The notes under the pieces: generated by a model
What the model was told of the DNA's origin: nothing
Database searches by the model: none
Seen by the model: the letters and a program-made list of their open reading frames with translations, nothing else
In this document: positions 24,801 to 37,789 of the stretch, piece after piece
How positions within the stretch are numbered: the stretch's first letter is position 1
How the letters are laid out: the number at the start of each line of letters is the position of its first letter
Made by a program: the position numbers and the translations under genes
Assembly (NCBI GenBank): GCA_013397075.1
Contig: VWZS01009631.1
Location: 6,627 to 70,626 of the forward strand
Length of the DNA: 64,000 bases
Source: Rhabdornis inornatus
Taxonomy: Eukaryota; Chordata; Aves; Passeriformes; Rhabdornithidae
Direction of reading: 5' to 3'

Positions 24801-26185
24801 TAACTGAGCTCCTTGCTAAAGAAACTGCATCTTCCAAATTTTCACTACATTTAAATTCCCAAGAGGATAAAAGATCTTTAAGGACATTCCCTTTTATTGC
24901 ATGAGCTCTTGATGTCTTTTCTCTTGTTTTTCACTAGCATTTATGCTTGCTACAAACTTTACATATTCAAGGCAAATGGTTTATGTAATATTTTTTCAGT
25001 TTATAGTCCCTTTATAGTTGTAATAAGTTGCACGGATTCCAACCTATTCAACAATTTTACCATTGTCTCATCCTACCTTCGTGCCATACTTATGAACAAG
25101 ATACCTTTTGTGAAAAATAAAAATTATGTACCCCAAGCTTGAGTTTGGACAGTAAAATTTATGAGGCTGGGAAGACAGAAGACTTTTGCTATTTTTCCTA
25201 GAGCTCTCAGTTTTCTTGGAAAGGTGGCTATTAAGCCACATACGGGTTTTTCTTTTACTTTATTTTTAGTGTTGGTTATTATCATACTGTCATTCATGAC
25301 ATGTTTTTGATATGTCAATACCTGCATAGGCTTGAGTTTTTTCTTTGTGTAGAATTTGAGTGGAATTACAAAAGTTGCATTCCCAAAATGATTGTTTATT
25401 GCTTCCCTTGTGGTCAGTACATTTTTAATTACAATTCTTTTCTACTACTGGTGCTTTTATAACAATTTTCATTTGGGAGTGTTTAATGTTTTCATATTTT
25501 GTTTGCTTTTGTTTCCAAAGAGTCAGAATTAAACAGCATTAATTGAAGGTGAGCAAATTCAAGTATCTATATCTGAATCAAGAAAAGAAGAATGATTTCT
25601 GTCAATATGCATTCCATTTTAGAAGCTAGCTTAAGTAACCAAATCTTATGATATTTGTTGTTTGTTGACTTCAAGCTTCTAAGTAAATAAATTAGATAAC
25701 ATCCTTAGTTAGTTTTTCTTCTTCTTTCATTTTATTTCTAGGTTCTGCTTATAGCCTATATTTTACCTCATTTAGCTCAGGTTGAATATTTCTTAAAAAC
25801 ACAGACAGAATTTGTGAAAAATGTACCATGATTGAAAAATATTTTTGAAGAAAGCATATTATGGATAGTAATATCTCTGCTGAATTTTTTCTGCATCTAA
25901 ACACTTTCAAAGTAGAGAAAGAAAATGCATTTATTTGAAATACTCATTGAGTTGCATATGCAGGTGTGGTGTGTGCTTGTTGGGGAGCATAAAACATCCA
26001 TAGCATCAAGAAACGTCCATTGTTTAATCAGCAGTTTTAAAAGGAAGGCATACTTTTGTTCCCTTCTTTGGGTGTTCTGTTCGTAGTGCAGTTTCATAAA
26101 ATGTGTATTAACGTACCTATATTCATGATTGTGTTATAATTGTTTCACATCTTTTACAGAATATTTCTTGAACTCTGAAAAGCTC
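21865..26185. other. Single-copy non-coding DNA
   Basis: The first 450 bases are less AT-rich and carry a 124-codon minus-strand open frame (21894-22268) whose peptide I do not recognise. The remainder is AT-rich with no gene, RNA or repeat family visible. Confidence 0.5.
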
Positions 26186-26189
26186 CAAT

Positions 26190-26275
26190 TCCTTATTTAA
26201 GCTTACCTTAAGAGCTTCAGTGGGACTACTCATGCTTAAACTTAAGGACATGCTTAAGCGCTTTGCTGAGTCAAA
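26190..26275. repeat. Fragment of an old sauropsid-type interspersed repeat
   Basis: The stretch CAGTGGGACTACTCATGC, then TTAAACTTAAGGACATGC and TTAAGCGCTTTGCTGA, matches a motif I remember as recurring in bird, crocodile and turtle DNA ('cttaagcacatgcttaagtgctttgctgaat'). The core contains repeated and inverted CATGCTTAA units. I cannot assign the family name. Confidence 0.45.
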
Positions 26276-26723
26276 CTTTAGACTGGGTGGACCTTCTTGT
26301 TTCTCCTTTCAGACAAATTATTTATTTCCTATGTGTTCTGAATAACTTGGATATCAATGGCTCATTCAATTGTTTGTGATTTAGGCAGTGAGTTAGGTGT
26401 TCTTCGCTTTATGAAAATCAATACAAATTTCAATTACACAAACAGCAGGTGAGACATTAAAATTAAAAGGATGTAGTTTGCACATTTTAATCTGTGGTGG
26501 TGTCTTAGCTATCCAGATGTTACGGGAAAATTGAATAAATCTAGGTGGGTTTCTGAATAATTGAATATATTGTTCTTATTTATTTGGATTACTGTAGCAC
26601 TTAGAGGTCTCAACCAAGATGGTGACCTTGTTGTGCTGGTATTGTAAAAACATGTAGTGAGAGACTGTTCTGCGTCAGAGGGGTTACATTCTAAATAGCT
26701 GAGACGCACAAAGGTTAATAGGG

Positions 26724-26838
26724 ACACAAAGAGGCGCTGAAATGTGAAGAGACTTGCCCAAGGTCATATAGCAGGTCAGTAGCAGAGCCGTGAGTTAAGC
26801 CTACATCTCTGGACTCCTATGCACTAGATTGCTTCTCC
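26724..26838 (-). mobile_element. MIR (CORE-SINE) fragment
   Basis: On the plus strand the sequence GAGGCGCTGAAATG, then GAAGAGACTTGCCCAAGGTCATATAGC and AGTAGCAGAGCCGTGA, follows the reverse complement of the MIR consensus closely (gaggcacagagaggttaag-tgacttgcccaaggtcacacagc-...-ggcagagccgggatt). It continues through CTCTGGACTCCTATGCACTAGA, as in the MIR head. MIR is a tRNA-derived SINE that was active before or early in amniote history; in birds only sparse remnants survive. It is non-functional as an element, though such remnants can persist in regulatory DNA. Confidence 0.7.
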
Positions 26839-26839
26839 A

Positions 26840-28410
26840 ATGATTAAACTATCTGCCTTTAATAGCTATTGAGGGAAGTAATTGTCTTTGATTTAGCAGG
26901 GAATTTTGGACAGTGATATTTGTCTGCATTTCTACTTGGTTTTAGCATGTCATTGAAAATCTAGAGATATAATTCAATAATATGGGAAACAACATTAAAA
27001 GCATGATTCTTATTTTGCCTCACTTATTGCAAATTTTGCAGATACTTCTGGAGAGGTGGCTGCTGTTTCACAGAGTGCTAGCTACAACTGCTGGTGTTTG
27101 TTGTCGACTTACACATCCATTTCTCCTTTATGTAAAATCAAATGTAGGGTTAGCCACTTTGATTGGCTCTCAGGGAATAAAGTTTTAATTACTTTGACCA
27201 AGCTGTCCTGGAGCCTGAATCCTCCTTATGACAGTTCAGTTCAGAAGCTACACTGCTTCATTTCAGTAACTTTATTACCATTTGGCTCAGAGATTGCTAT
27301 TTCGCCTTGGCCACAGATTTCATCAGTTGCCCGGTTCACCTTTGTCCACACTATACTTGTGAAATGACCTGCTCCTTTAGTGCTTGTCAATAGTAAATTG
27401 CTGCATCCTTAGTGTCCAGGCTGAAGCACAGTAAAGAACACAACTCTTCATTAAATTACTGGATTTTACACTAAATTTTTTTGGATTAAACCTGAATGTG
27501 AAAAGTCTTAATTACCATTTAATACCAAGTAATTAAAGCACTGGCCAGGGTCAACTATATAAAGCGCATCAGTTTGAACTTCCACCTGATTAATAGGCTT
27601 GGTGATATAAAAAGTTCAGCACAAAAGCATGCTCTGCCAGGGTCACTGCTTTAACAGCTGTAGAAAGTGCAGTTTTTGCTGTAATTCGGGTCTAACAATT
27701 GGATCAAAATAATAATTTGTGAGGTGTTCATGGTTGGCTTCCCCAGTGTGACGTCAGGTGAATTATTTGAATTTGACATCAGCTAAATTGGTTTTTTAGG
27801 ATATATTGATGAGCAAACTGGTTTGGCTCAGATCTTTCCTTAATTTCGTTTACATTCTTCAAAATGAACAATCAAGTAGAGTTTTTTTCCAGACTTGTCT
27901 TCCAGATCAGAGTTAAGGTCAGGGAAGGTAGCAATGTGCATCAGTTCTGTGTCTATGTTTTCATCTGTTTGCATACAGTCATTGATTTATTGTAGTTCAG
28001 GTGCTGTCTGCACTTTGGCTTGTGTTTGCCTGGGAGTGTGTCCACAGACTAATACCGAAGAGCTGGCTTAATAGCTGTATTTTTATATCCCTCTACATAC
28101 ATCTATATCTATATATACACTTATACCTCCCAGTATTGTGTTCTGTTATAAAAGCTTTTCCTGTGCCATGCCTAGCCCCAGAGGCTCTGGTCCACAGGAT
28201 CATTTGAAAATTGTGCTGTGTTCACATTTAGTATGGTAGTGTTTTGTTTTGTTTTTTAAACTCTTAACAGTTTATTGATGGGGCCTGAACAAACTGCTGC
28301 ACCTTCAGAGGACTCAATTAGCTTTTGCCAGGCTCGGTGTGTGTGCAGCAGGCAGCCCATGCATTAGCAATTGCAGGATGGGAGCTATAATGATTTTCAC
28401 CTACTGACGG
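26840..28410. other. Single-copy non-coding DNA
   Basis: No exon was recognised. The part at about 27480-27800 has several factor-like sites (TAATTA types, CAGGTGAAT, a TGACGTCA cyclic-AMP response element at about 27750) and could be a conserved non-coding element. Conservation cannot be judged from one sequence. Open frames of 68 and 103 codons at 26982-27367 are unrecognised. Confidence 0.45.
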
Positions 28411-28416
28411 CTCTGT

Positions 28417-28516
28417 GAGCATTAATTTTGACAACATCCTACAAAGTAGGTAAGCGTGGTTATCCCCACTTTATTACTGAGCCCACCAGAGGAAGGATTA
28501 AAGCCTTGATCACACT
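28417..28516 (-). mobile_element. Probable MIR (CORE-SINE) fragment
   Basis: Plus-strand TTGACAACATCCTACAAAGTAGGTAAGCGTGG then TTATCCCCACTTTATTACTGAG parallels the MIR reverse complement (ctcacaacaaccctacgaggtaggta...ttatccccattttacagatgag). It continues to GGATTAAAGCCTTGATCACAC, matching aggttaagtgacttgcccaaggtcacac. It is the same segment type as the fragment at 26.7 kb and about equally diverged. Confidence 0.55.
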
Positions 28517-28519
28517 GAT

Positions 28520-31500
28520 AAGCATGCATGTACTTAGCTCTAAAACAGTAGGCAGACCTATGTATTTAACTGGAAGAGCCTTTTTCAGCAAAGTTAAGGA
28601 AATATGTTTTGAGCTAATTTTCTAAGTGAGAAGAAGATTTCCATGTCAAAGCTATGTTTTGGTCTGGGATACTTGATTCTAGCTTAGTTGTTCACACTTC
28701 AGCCCACCACTTTCAAATAAACTTCCAATTCTTGTTTTTATTAAGTACTACAATGATTACTTAAGGTACAATAGCAAAATTCTTCGCTCTCATATTTCCA
28801 GTGAAGGTTGCTGACAGTCACGTGTGCTTTTGCTGTGAATTCACTTCAGTTTTGATGTTAGTGTGGATCAGATGTTTTACTTTGCTTTTTTGTTACTGTT
28901 TTTGAATGCAAATTTTGTATTGTATTCTGTATAGTTATAATGCACAAGGTCCTTAGCTGAGATTCAGCAGAGATTCCGGTCTCTGTATTGGGTGCCCCAC
29001 TTCTCTGTGAGAGCACGTGGGAATAGGATGCAGTTAAATCCAACAGAGGTGAAGTCAGGAGAAACAGTTATCTTGCCTTTTTTGGAAACCATGGCTGTGG
29101 CAGCTCACCCAGCCATGAACAGAGCCAATGTGCTCTTCGTCCTGCCTGGCTGGAGGTGAATCCCTCACTGTTCTAGGCAAGCCAAAATTCCCTTGAGGGC
29201 AGCTCATCGGCTCCAGTACTCTCCTGAGGACAGACTGCTGGCTCTGGGGGCTACGTTCAGGTTTTGCAGGGAGCTGGGATTGATTTCATTCCATCCTCTG
29301 TCCTGAGCTGCAGGAATTGGTTTGCTTCCAGCCCTACAAATGGAGCACTGCATGGGCAGCTCAGGACCATACTGCACTTGGTGCTGCATGGAGCTGGCAC
29401 AGTTGCTGCTGAGCTCCTGTTCCTTTCTCTCCGGATGCTCATAAAGCTCTCCTTTAATTTGTTGGTTCTGGAGAGCGCATTTTAAATAACAAACAGGAAA
29501 TACAACTTCCTTTCTGTTTTTTGTTTTTGTTTTTTTCTTTTTTCAGAGTTTGCTCATGATCTGTTGCTGTTAAGGATAAATGCCCCAGCTAGATGGGAAT
29601 AAAAACACTGATATATGTTCATGGGCTCTGAGATAGCGTTCAAAGCAGTTACAGGTTATTTTGTTAACCATATGCCTTTCAGTTGTACTCTTGAAACAGG
29701 ACTGGCACAGCAATAAATTGAAACTTCAACATTCACAGTATTTCAGGTTCTGATAAATAGACACAGCAAGCCTAACTATTTTTTAATATTCCTACTATGA
29801 TGAAATAAGTTTAGCTGAATGATTCTGGAGAGATGAACAATTTTGGCATACTGAGTAAGGAAAAGGGGACTGTGCGATGCTAAGTGATTCACTGATTAAA
29901 CTATAGAAATTATGCCTCAGGCTGTGCTGTAGTTGGACTTTTCTATAAAACTGTTCTTTTCATAACATAGCTGATACACACGAAGCAATATAAAAATGTC
30001 AGTCATTCAAATTCAGGCATTTGTACACACATTTCCAAAAGCCTTGCCCTATTTTTCAAGTGCTAGAATAGAGGCTGAGAAAGTTGCTTGAGTAGTATTG
30101 TGATCTAGCAGACAGTGGCTCTTGTGATACTCAGATGAGATTACAAGGTGATCTTGGAAAAGGGTTAAATTTTGAAAAGGTAATGGGGAAAAACAGAAAG
30201 GATTTATTAGTGTATTTGAAATTGTTTTCTGTTCAGACAATAGAAGATTGATGACACAGCAGCAGCTTTCTTTCTTACACTGACTCTATACTTCTCAAGC
30301 ATGTTCATATTCTCTGGCAGAATCTGTTGGAAATCTGTCCACAGAACTCTAGATTATTACAGCTGAAAAATTTAGACTGGAAAAATGAGTGTCATTATAA
30401 GAACCCATTGTTTTCCAAGTCTCTTGTTCCAAGATTTAGTTTGACAAGTTCAAAACAGCCCTCCTGTGAATATATGACAAGAATCTGAAAAATTTGGGCT
30501 CAGGTTCTCTGTCTTTAACTATGCTGGTTCTTTATTCTCAGATATTTAAATACTAGCCACTGGTTTAAAAGTGTTAATAGTGAGCATTTTGGTAGGAATC
30601 TATGTGTGAAAATGCTCTGTAGAGAGTCTCCCAGCTGCATGCAAGCAGAACTAAATAACTAGTAGCAGTGTGGGATTTCTTTTTTTATGTTCTAGAGAAC
30701 TCTTCCATGGACAGACAATCTACGTGACGTTTCAGCCTGCTCTGAGAACGTGAAGACTAGTAACTGGGAGAAAAAAATCCATAATTATGATGAAGGTTGA
30801 CACCCAATCTAAATAAACATTTGAAAGCTCTTTAAGAATTGCATGCTGTTGAATTTTTCAATGTAGAAAACTATTCCATGCAAAGTAAGGTGCTGAATGC
30901 TGACATATTTCCATTGAGTGACATGAGCCCATCTCAATTCTAGTACCTGCTTGACACAGATTAATAAAAGAAGAACAAAGAGTTGGCTGAACAAAACATA
31001 GAATTGTTTGGTTCTATTAAGAAATGTCACCATTTATCTAAGTAAAACTATTAAGCCATAACCTGCATATTTTCCTTCACCTTGATGTATGTCAAGGGTA
31101 AAAGTTCAAACCAATCCTTTTCATGTATATAATCATGGAGTGCAATTAATTACAATCTAGTTCTTTTAAAGAGTCCATTAAGAAATCAGACCAGATGAAC
31201 AACCGCTAAAGTAGAAAATCCACTGCATTAAGAATCACAGGCTCGCTGTATAAACTTTATATAGCATTTACCAACACTTAGAAGAACATTAAGAGTAATG
31301 TATGTGTTGTGGCAGTATTCACAGAAATGGAAATTAGAGGAAAAAAGTAACATAACTATACCAAGCTGGTGTCCTTCTCATTAACAGAGAACACTGTCAC
31401 TGTAGAGCAAGGCAGGCCTTTGCGTGCTCTTATGATGGAATGGCTGATGTTAAATAATGGTTTACAAATTAATAAGTGACCACACAGTACTGCAGCATAG

Positions 31501-34500
31501 TCATTTGTGTGGAAAAATATTTTGCCTTCCATTAAAAGAATATGAAATAATAGTAGAACCCCAAACTAATTTATTGTCCTAGGGGGAGATAAACTAGGTC
31601 TAAATAAGTTATCTGAGTTCTTGCATAGCACTGCAGCTGCCACAAAGCAGCCCTGGTAGGCTGCGCACTAAAGCATTGGGCAGTTGAGGCCCGTTGGCCA
31701 TTGCAGGTACCTAACAGTGGGTGCATTAAGCACGGATGTGGAGGAGCTCAGTGAGGTAGAAAGATTATGTCTGAAATAAAAATGTACAATTACAAACATG
31801 ACTGTAACAAGAGCCATGCAAGCTTGGATTGAAGACCTGCGTGTTTCTTGGCATAGGTCAGTAGTGGATGGCAGAGTGTGAAATGCCCCAAGTGTGGAGC
31901 TTTGCAGGAGCTGCAGACTTTGAGGCAGGAACAGTGTGCGCTCACACCGTCACAGTCTCTGCAGGACAGGCTGCAATGCTCAGCTGGGTGTTTAGTTTGC
32001 AAAGAGTTGAAACTGTTTGCAGTGTGTAAAGCCATTGGATGAGAAATAGGAAAGTTTTAACTGATTGCCATAATATCTAGCCATTTAAGCAGGTTTAGGG
32101 GGAGCCTTTTTTTAATTCAGGGGACAAATGTTAGCTATTAGCTGGAAATATGCTAATGGATCTAATAGGAATAAAATAAGAAAGTATTCCATGGAAATGG
32201 TTCAAGCTATCACATTTAATAGGCAGTGATAATCCTTCTGTAGTTTTTTTTAATCACTGTCAACTTCTAGAGAAGTAATATTTTTCCACTGTCAAATTTC
32301 ATAGACTGGAAATGTCTTAAAATTGTAATTTCCAATAAATTTATGTAGACTTTTTCATAGGAATGCATATACTGCCATGAGTACTCAATTAGAAAGTTTT
32401 TAGAAGGAAAAAAATTATTAAAGTAGAGCCTTCCAAGACATAGTCTTCATCGAATCACTCAGTGGAAAGAGTCTCACTTATGCTACCTTAAAAAATGTTC
32501 TGCCGGAAGAAAATACTGTATTTAAGACAGAGATAAGAGAATTGTAGACTTTAAGGGGAAAAGAAAAAGTGTGGTGATTTTTTTTGTTTGGTTAGAGTTT
32601 TTTTTGAAAGGATCAAAAGTACGACTGGTATGATGGAAAGAGAGATATCTGCTGTATCCTGGCAATATTTTGTGTTCACGGGGAAGGGCTGAGGGATGCA
32701 GGCAAGAGTTTGCTATGGTTGTCCTTTGTCTGAAAGATCTCGTGGTCCTGCTCATAGGGTCCTTGACAGGGAGAGTGTTTGTGGTACACTGTGGTTGCCT
32801 GCATCTTTTGAGGGTCGCCTTTGCACTGTCCTCGCTCTCTCACCTGCTCTGGGCCTTTTCCTGTCTTATGGTGATGGTTGTGGCTGATGTCGAGAGACAG
32901 AGGCAGCAGGCGCAGTTGTGTTTCTAAGAGTGGTACCTCTGCTAAGTCAATCGCTTTTGGAGAGAGAACTGGAGCAAATGTTTGACTGGAAAAATGCATC
33001 ACGAGTTTAAGTTGCTCTTGTATCATTTCAGCTGCTTTTCATCGTTTGCAGGATGGCTTTTTAGGAGCAATCTTTGTGTTCCTTATACAATAAAAGCCTT
33101 GTGGAGAAAAACCATGTTTCAATGGGGTTTGAATACGTAGATAAAGAAGCTTCAACCTTTTGAAAGTGAGATTTCCCCCCTAGATGGAGTGTAGCCATGT
33201 TAATAATTCCCTTTCAACATCTCTGGTGTAGGGTACTTGGAGAAGTGTTGGTTGGAGGGAGGGTTTTGGTGTTTTGTTTTGGGTTTGATTTTTGGGGATT
33301 TTTAGGTTTTTTTTTACTTGTTAGACCAGGTTATTTAATTAGGAAAAAGCAGTTAAGTTTTCAGCATTGCAAATCTTCCTTTTGGTCAAGTTACTTGAAA
33401 TCTCTTTTTTCTTAAAATGATAGTTTTTGTGTCAGCTGAAGTCTGGCACTTTGACAGTCATTAGAATGTGAAGTAATGAATTTATTAATTACTAATGACA
33501 AAAAGTTTTCCGTAACACTTGAATGCATTTTGGAAACATCAAAAAATATTCCCTAATATGCTACTGTACATACATTTCCAGGTATCATTACATATTAAGA
33601 ATTGACACCAAGTACATCAAAATTAGGAATCACTTTGCGCTTTGCACAACTTTTTCTTGCAAGTTGGTAATTGGAGTATTTAACCTTCCTCTCCCTCACT
33701 TTATTAGAAAAGGCTATTTTTTTAACAATTAAAAAAATACTAAAGCAGATCAAGCAGTTATTTTGACAAAGAGCTTGAAACATTCTTGACTAAATTCCAC
33801 AAATAAAAAGCCAGCTAAATTATCACCCTGAGCAGATTTGCACAGGGACCTCAGTCAACCTTTATAAAGGATAATTACACTGGCGTTTTAACATGGGGCA
33901 AAGGAAATGATAAAATTAGGCCATAAGAGATACTGTTCCTATTTTGAAAACACAGTAGAATAATTGGTAAGAGACTTTTATTACTGTTTTGTTATACAGA
34001 AGGACTTTTTGTTTTCACATGTTTGAATATTTTTTGCAGGCTCTTAAGCACTGTGTTTGGTGGCATAAATCTGGGCAGAGATCTCCCAATGTATTAATAG
34101 TACATTTTTGAAGTTGTGGATGTTCGTGGGTGTTTTAACTCTGCAGCTTCAGTCACATCTCCCCTCAATAACTCTTATCTTCTGCCTTATCTTCTTTGCA
34201 AAAGGATATTTAGAATTAATTATAAAAATTAATCTAAAAATTCTAAAAAATTAAAAATAGAAACATTTTATATAATCATTCATGTTTATATTTTTTAAGG
34301 TTTCCTGTGATTAATTTAAAACTCTTCAAAATTATTTTGCCAGGAGTTGTTCCCTGCAAAATACAGGCATGAATTCATAGTTTTGTTTTGGTTTATTTTT
34401 CAGGATTTGACAGAATTGCACCCAACAGTCTATCCAAACCTGCAAGCTTCACTTAATTTCAGCCCCAAATTACATCATTCGACCCTAGGAGAAGTTTCCT

Positions 34501-36500
34501 CCATTTCAACAAATCGAGCCCAAGTTTGTGTGACAGTGGATAGATGAGGTGAGCTGATGAAGGTCTGGGAGGCATTGCAATCTGAGTGACAGGTGAGGCA
34601 GTTCTTAGTGAATGGATTTGAAGGACTAAATGTGAGGGTTTAGGAAAGGAGGAATTGCCATAGTGGATTACAGCTGAAGTCCATCATGAAAATATCTCAA
34701 GTTTGTCAGTAGCTATCAGAAAACACATTAGAGAAAGGTGTATGGAAATCATGGTAGCAATCAAAAACAAACTGTGTGAGAAGAATTGTATCAATTAAGT
34801 CTAGATCTGTTTCACAAAATCTGTGCTTTCTACAGTTTTCTATTGGTAATCTTAACCCACAGCAGTTTATTGTGATATAATTGAATTGTACACACATCAT
34901 CAGACTGGTATGAATTTTCTTTTCCCATTTTTTCCCCCAGCTGTGGATTAATGCAGTTAGACAATACATTCCCTGTGAACTATGAGTTATCTGTCAGCAG
35001 ATACTGAGAATAAGATGAAGAGCAAGGACTATTTTTAGTGTAATCAAACAGCTTAATTGAGTTTGGGATATTTCCTTTGGGTTAGACATAGTGGCAGGAA
35101 AAAATTGCAGGGAAAGCTGAACCTGCCTGTACTAAAATTTGCCCTCAATATGGATGCTCTTACAAGGACTGGATAGCTGCAGAGGACTCACTTACATTGT
35201 AAAAATATACATGATTCATTTCAATTGGTCTTTTAAGTTTTTAAAATCACATTTGTCCTCTTGCTGCACTGTTTTTGCCAGTGTAAAGATCATAGTTTTA
35301 TTTGATTATATTTTGGTAATCTGTTAAATGAGACTGGGTCACCTTGCACCATGCAACATTTCACTTCACTGCTAAAACTTAATGCCATCTTTTTATCTTT
35401 CACTGAGTGGATGTCAGAGGACACAACATTAATATAAGACAGGCATCTCCAATATTTCATGAATGGCCTTTAGAAAAAAAAAACTTCAAAAAACAAACCT
35501 AGGAAGTAAAAATTGACACTAGGCTAGTGAATTTAGTCACCTTTCTCAAATGTTGAATGGCTTTCCATTTCCATTTTCCATTTCATCTTTTACAAGACCT
35601 ATTCTTTGTCAGGCAAGGCCATTAAAAAGCACAGGTGGTTTCCTTAGATTGAATATATTGTTTTTCTCATGGAATGGGGGGATTGAGAGATTTCCATGAA
35701 AAAATGATCCAAAACTGAAGATAATATCCCAAAATAAGGTCTGTAGCTTCTTACTGGATTAGAGTTCGCTATTAAAAACTGGAAGACCTGGGCTTTGGTG
35801 CCTTTTTGTAATTTTTTTTTTTTTGTTTACTTCACTTTTTCACCTGAAAAATTAGTCTATACTTTCCAGCTCTATAGGGATGTCAGGTCGGTTAAATCAG
35901 GACCTGATAAAGCGTTCTAAGAAAGTGTATGCTACTAGTAAATTATGGAGTATTTCCCTCCTTTTTTTATTTTGTGTATTTGTCAAATGTGCTATTCCAG
36001 AATCATGTGGAATCAATATATAGAATAATAGATTCATCAGAATCAATATATACAGATGTAAGTAGGTATGTGTATATTTATACTTTTTTATATTATACGT
36101 CTACAAATTTATGTAGATGTTTCAAAATGTTGGGTTAAATACAGCTTTTTGTAGCAGTTTCTCTGCATGCTGATTTTTATATGTGGTAGAAAATACTTAA
36201 TGATTACCTGCTAAGACATGCAAAGGTGATGTATTTTTTGCATTGTCTGATACTTAGGGGTAGGAGAATTCTTGTAAAATTCTAGATATGTCTAATGTCT
36301 AATCCTTAACTGGACTAATTGTGCCATTAGGTTAAAGCATTAGAGACAGGGATAGCTATGGTGGTGTGCAGGACTTGAGCAGAAATAATCATCTTGTAGT
36401 CCGGATCATGTACTGAGAGGATGCATTCATGTTTCAACTCTAAATACACATGTCCAAAATTTGATTAAGCTACTAGTGAAAATTGGTATCTAATTTATAT
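28520..36500. other. Single-copy non-coding DNA
   Basis: No gene or clear repeat was recognised. Three patches are less AT-rich (about 29050-29430, 31640-32040 and 32640-32960) and carry overlapping open frames of 60-116 codons on both strands, none recognisable. A T-rich tract lies at 29515-29544, and duplicated GAATCAATATATA words lie at 36010 and 36040. Confidence 0.5.
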
Positions 36501-36514
36501 GTAGTAGTTTGGGA

Positions 36515-36605
36515 AAACAAGAATGGAAGAGACCAATAGGATCATCAGTCCAGTCATTTGTTGCTGCACATAGCATGCCATATGATTTCTTCCCTAAATT
36601 TGTTG
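36515..36605 (-). mobile_element. Probable CR1 3'-end fragment
   Basis: The plus-strand text GAATGGAAGAGACCAATAGG followed by ATCATCAGTCCAGTC resembles the reverse complement of CR1 tails (ggttggaagagacctntaggatcatctagtccaacc). The element would therefore read on the minus strand. The following bases drift quickly, so only the most conserved tail motif supports the call. Confidence 0.5.
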
Positions 36606-37780
36606 GGTTCCATAAATTTATGGAGCTCCATGCTTAGCATTGATTATCTCCACAAAATTTATATTTTATTTGGCAAAAATCAGTGTTAATGATTTCATTT
36701 ACATTAGTGTAGTAGAAGTTTAGCTAGTATACTGGTTAGGTAAACAGTTTGATGGAGTTAATTCATTCCTAGTTTCTAAAATAAGTGTGTAAAAACTGCC
36801 ACCATTTTTTTTTCCCTCCTCGCAATTCTGCTGTCTTTTAAGTTCAGAACAAATGCAGATCTACCCTCAGTATTCTTTTTAATTCGCATAAGCAAATGTA
36901 AAAATCTCTCATGTACAACAATATGTAGATTTGTGGCAATCCTGAGAGGACCTTGGATCCATAAATCAGTGGCTTTATTATGTAATGCTGCATAAATGCT
37001 GTATTTTCATCTGTGACAGATATAGTCTTGAACCTGTATTTTTCATGTTACTTAACTGTTTCAGAACATCATGTGTGAGAGAACACATCAAAATGGAAAT
37101 TGCTTCTAGAGAGGCAGCAATAAATATTGGTTGGGTATATTGCATTGTTGGGCTCCATGTGTTTCAGGATGTTCTCAATTCTCTTGCCTTAATCAACACT
37201 GTAAATACATGCTGCATTTTTTGGTCATCCATTTGTTGGATTAACAGTTTGGACCTTGCAGTTTCTACCATATGTTTTGATTCTTTACTGTATATAGTCA
37301 TGGTTATATAAGAGCGTCCTCTAACAAAATTACTCTGAAACCTTCTGTCTTTTCCAGCTGTTCAAAGAAGGGCAAATCATGTAAATCCTGTGCATTTTTT
37401 ATATATAGTTCGCTTGTAGGTACTTGAATATAGTTCATTTGTAGGTAGTTAAACTGAGAAGTATCTTTACATTCACTTGAAAGTCTGAATCCCTGTGACG
37501 GAAATTTGCTATCTTCTGATTTAAATATTGGACGGATTGTGTTTTGCTTTTGAAAAGGTACTTATTGTTTAATCTCCAGCAGAGACTAAAATAGTTCATA
37601 GTGTATAATTCAAATACATCAATATTTGTGGTGATATATTATGTAAAAAGGAAAAGAAACAACAAAACAGGGCAAATATATCTGATTCTGACAATTTTGT
37701 TCAAGAAGTTTTAGACAAAGTTGTTGGCATATTGCTTTTATTGAATATTCCATTAAAGGATTTTGCTTAAGTCACTTCTC
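36606..37780. other. AT-rich non-coding DNA
   Basis: A 108-codon plus-strand open frame at 36985-37311 has a Cys/Ile-rich unrecognised peptide. No other gene signal was seen. Confidence 0.4.
37403..37451 (+). repeat. Two-copy tandem duplication, about 25 bp unit
   Basis: The unit ATATAGTTCGCTTGTAGGTA plus CTTGA is followed immediately by a copy with four or five differences. It is a short, fairly recent-looking slippage duplication. Confidence 0.8.
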
Positions 37781-37789
37781 CCCTAAAGT

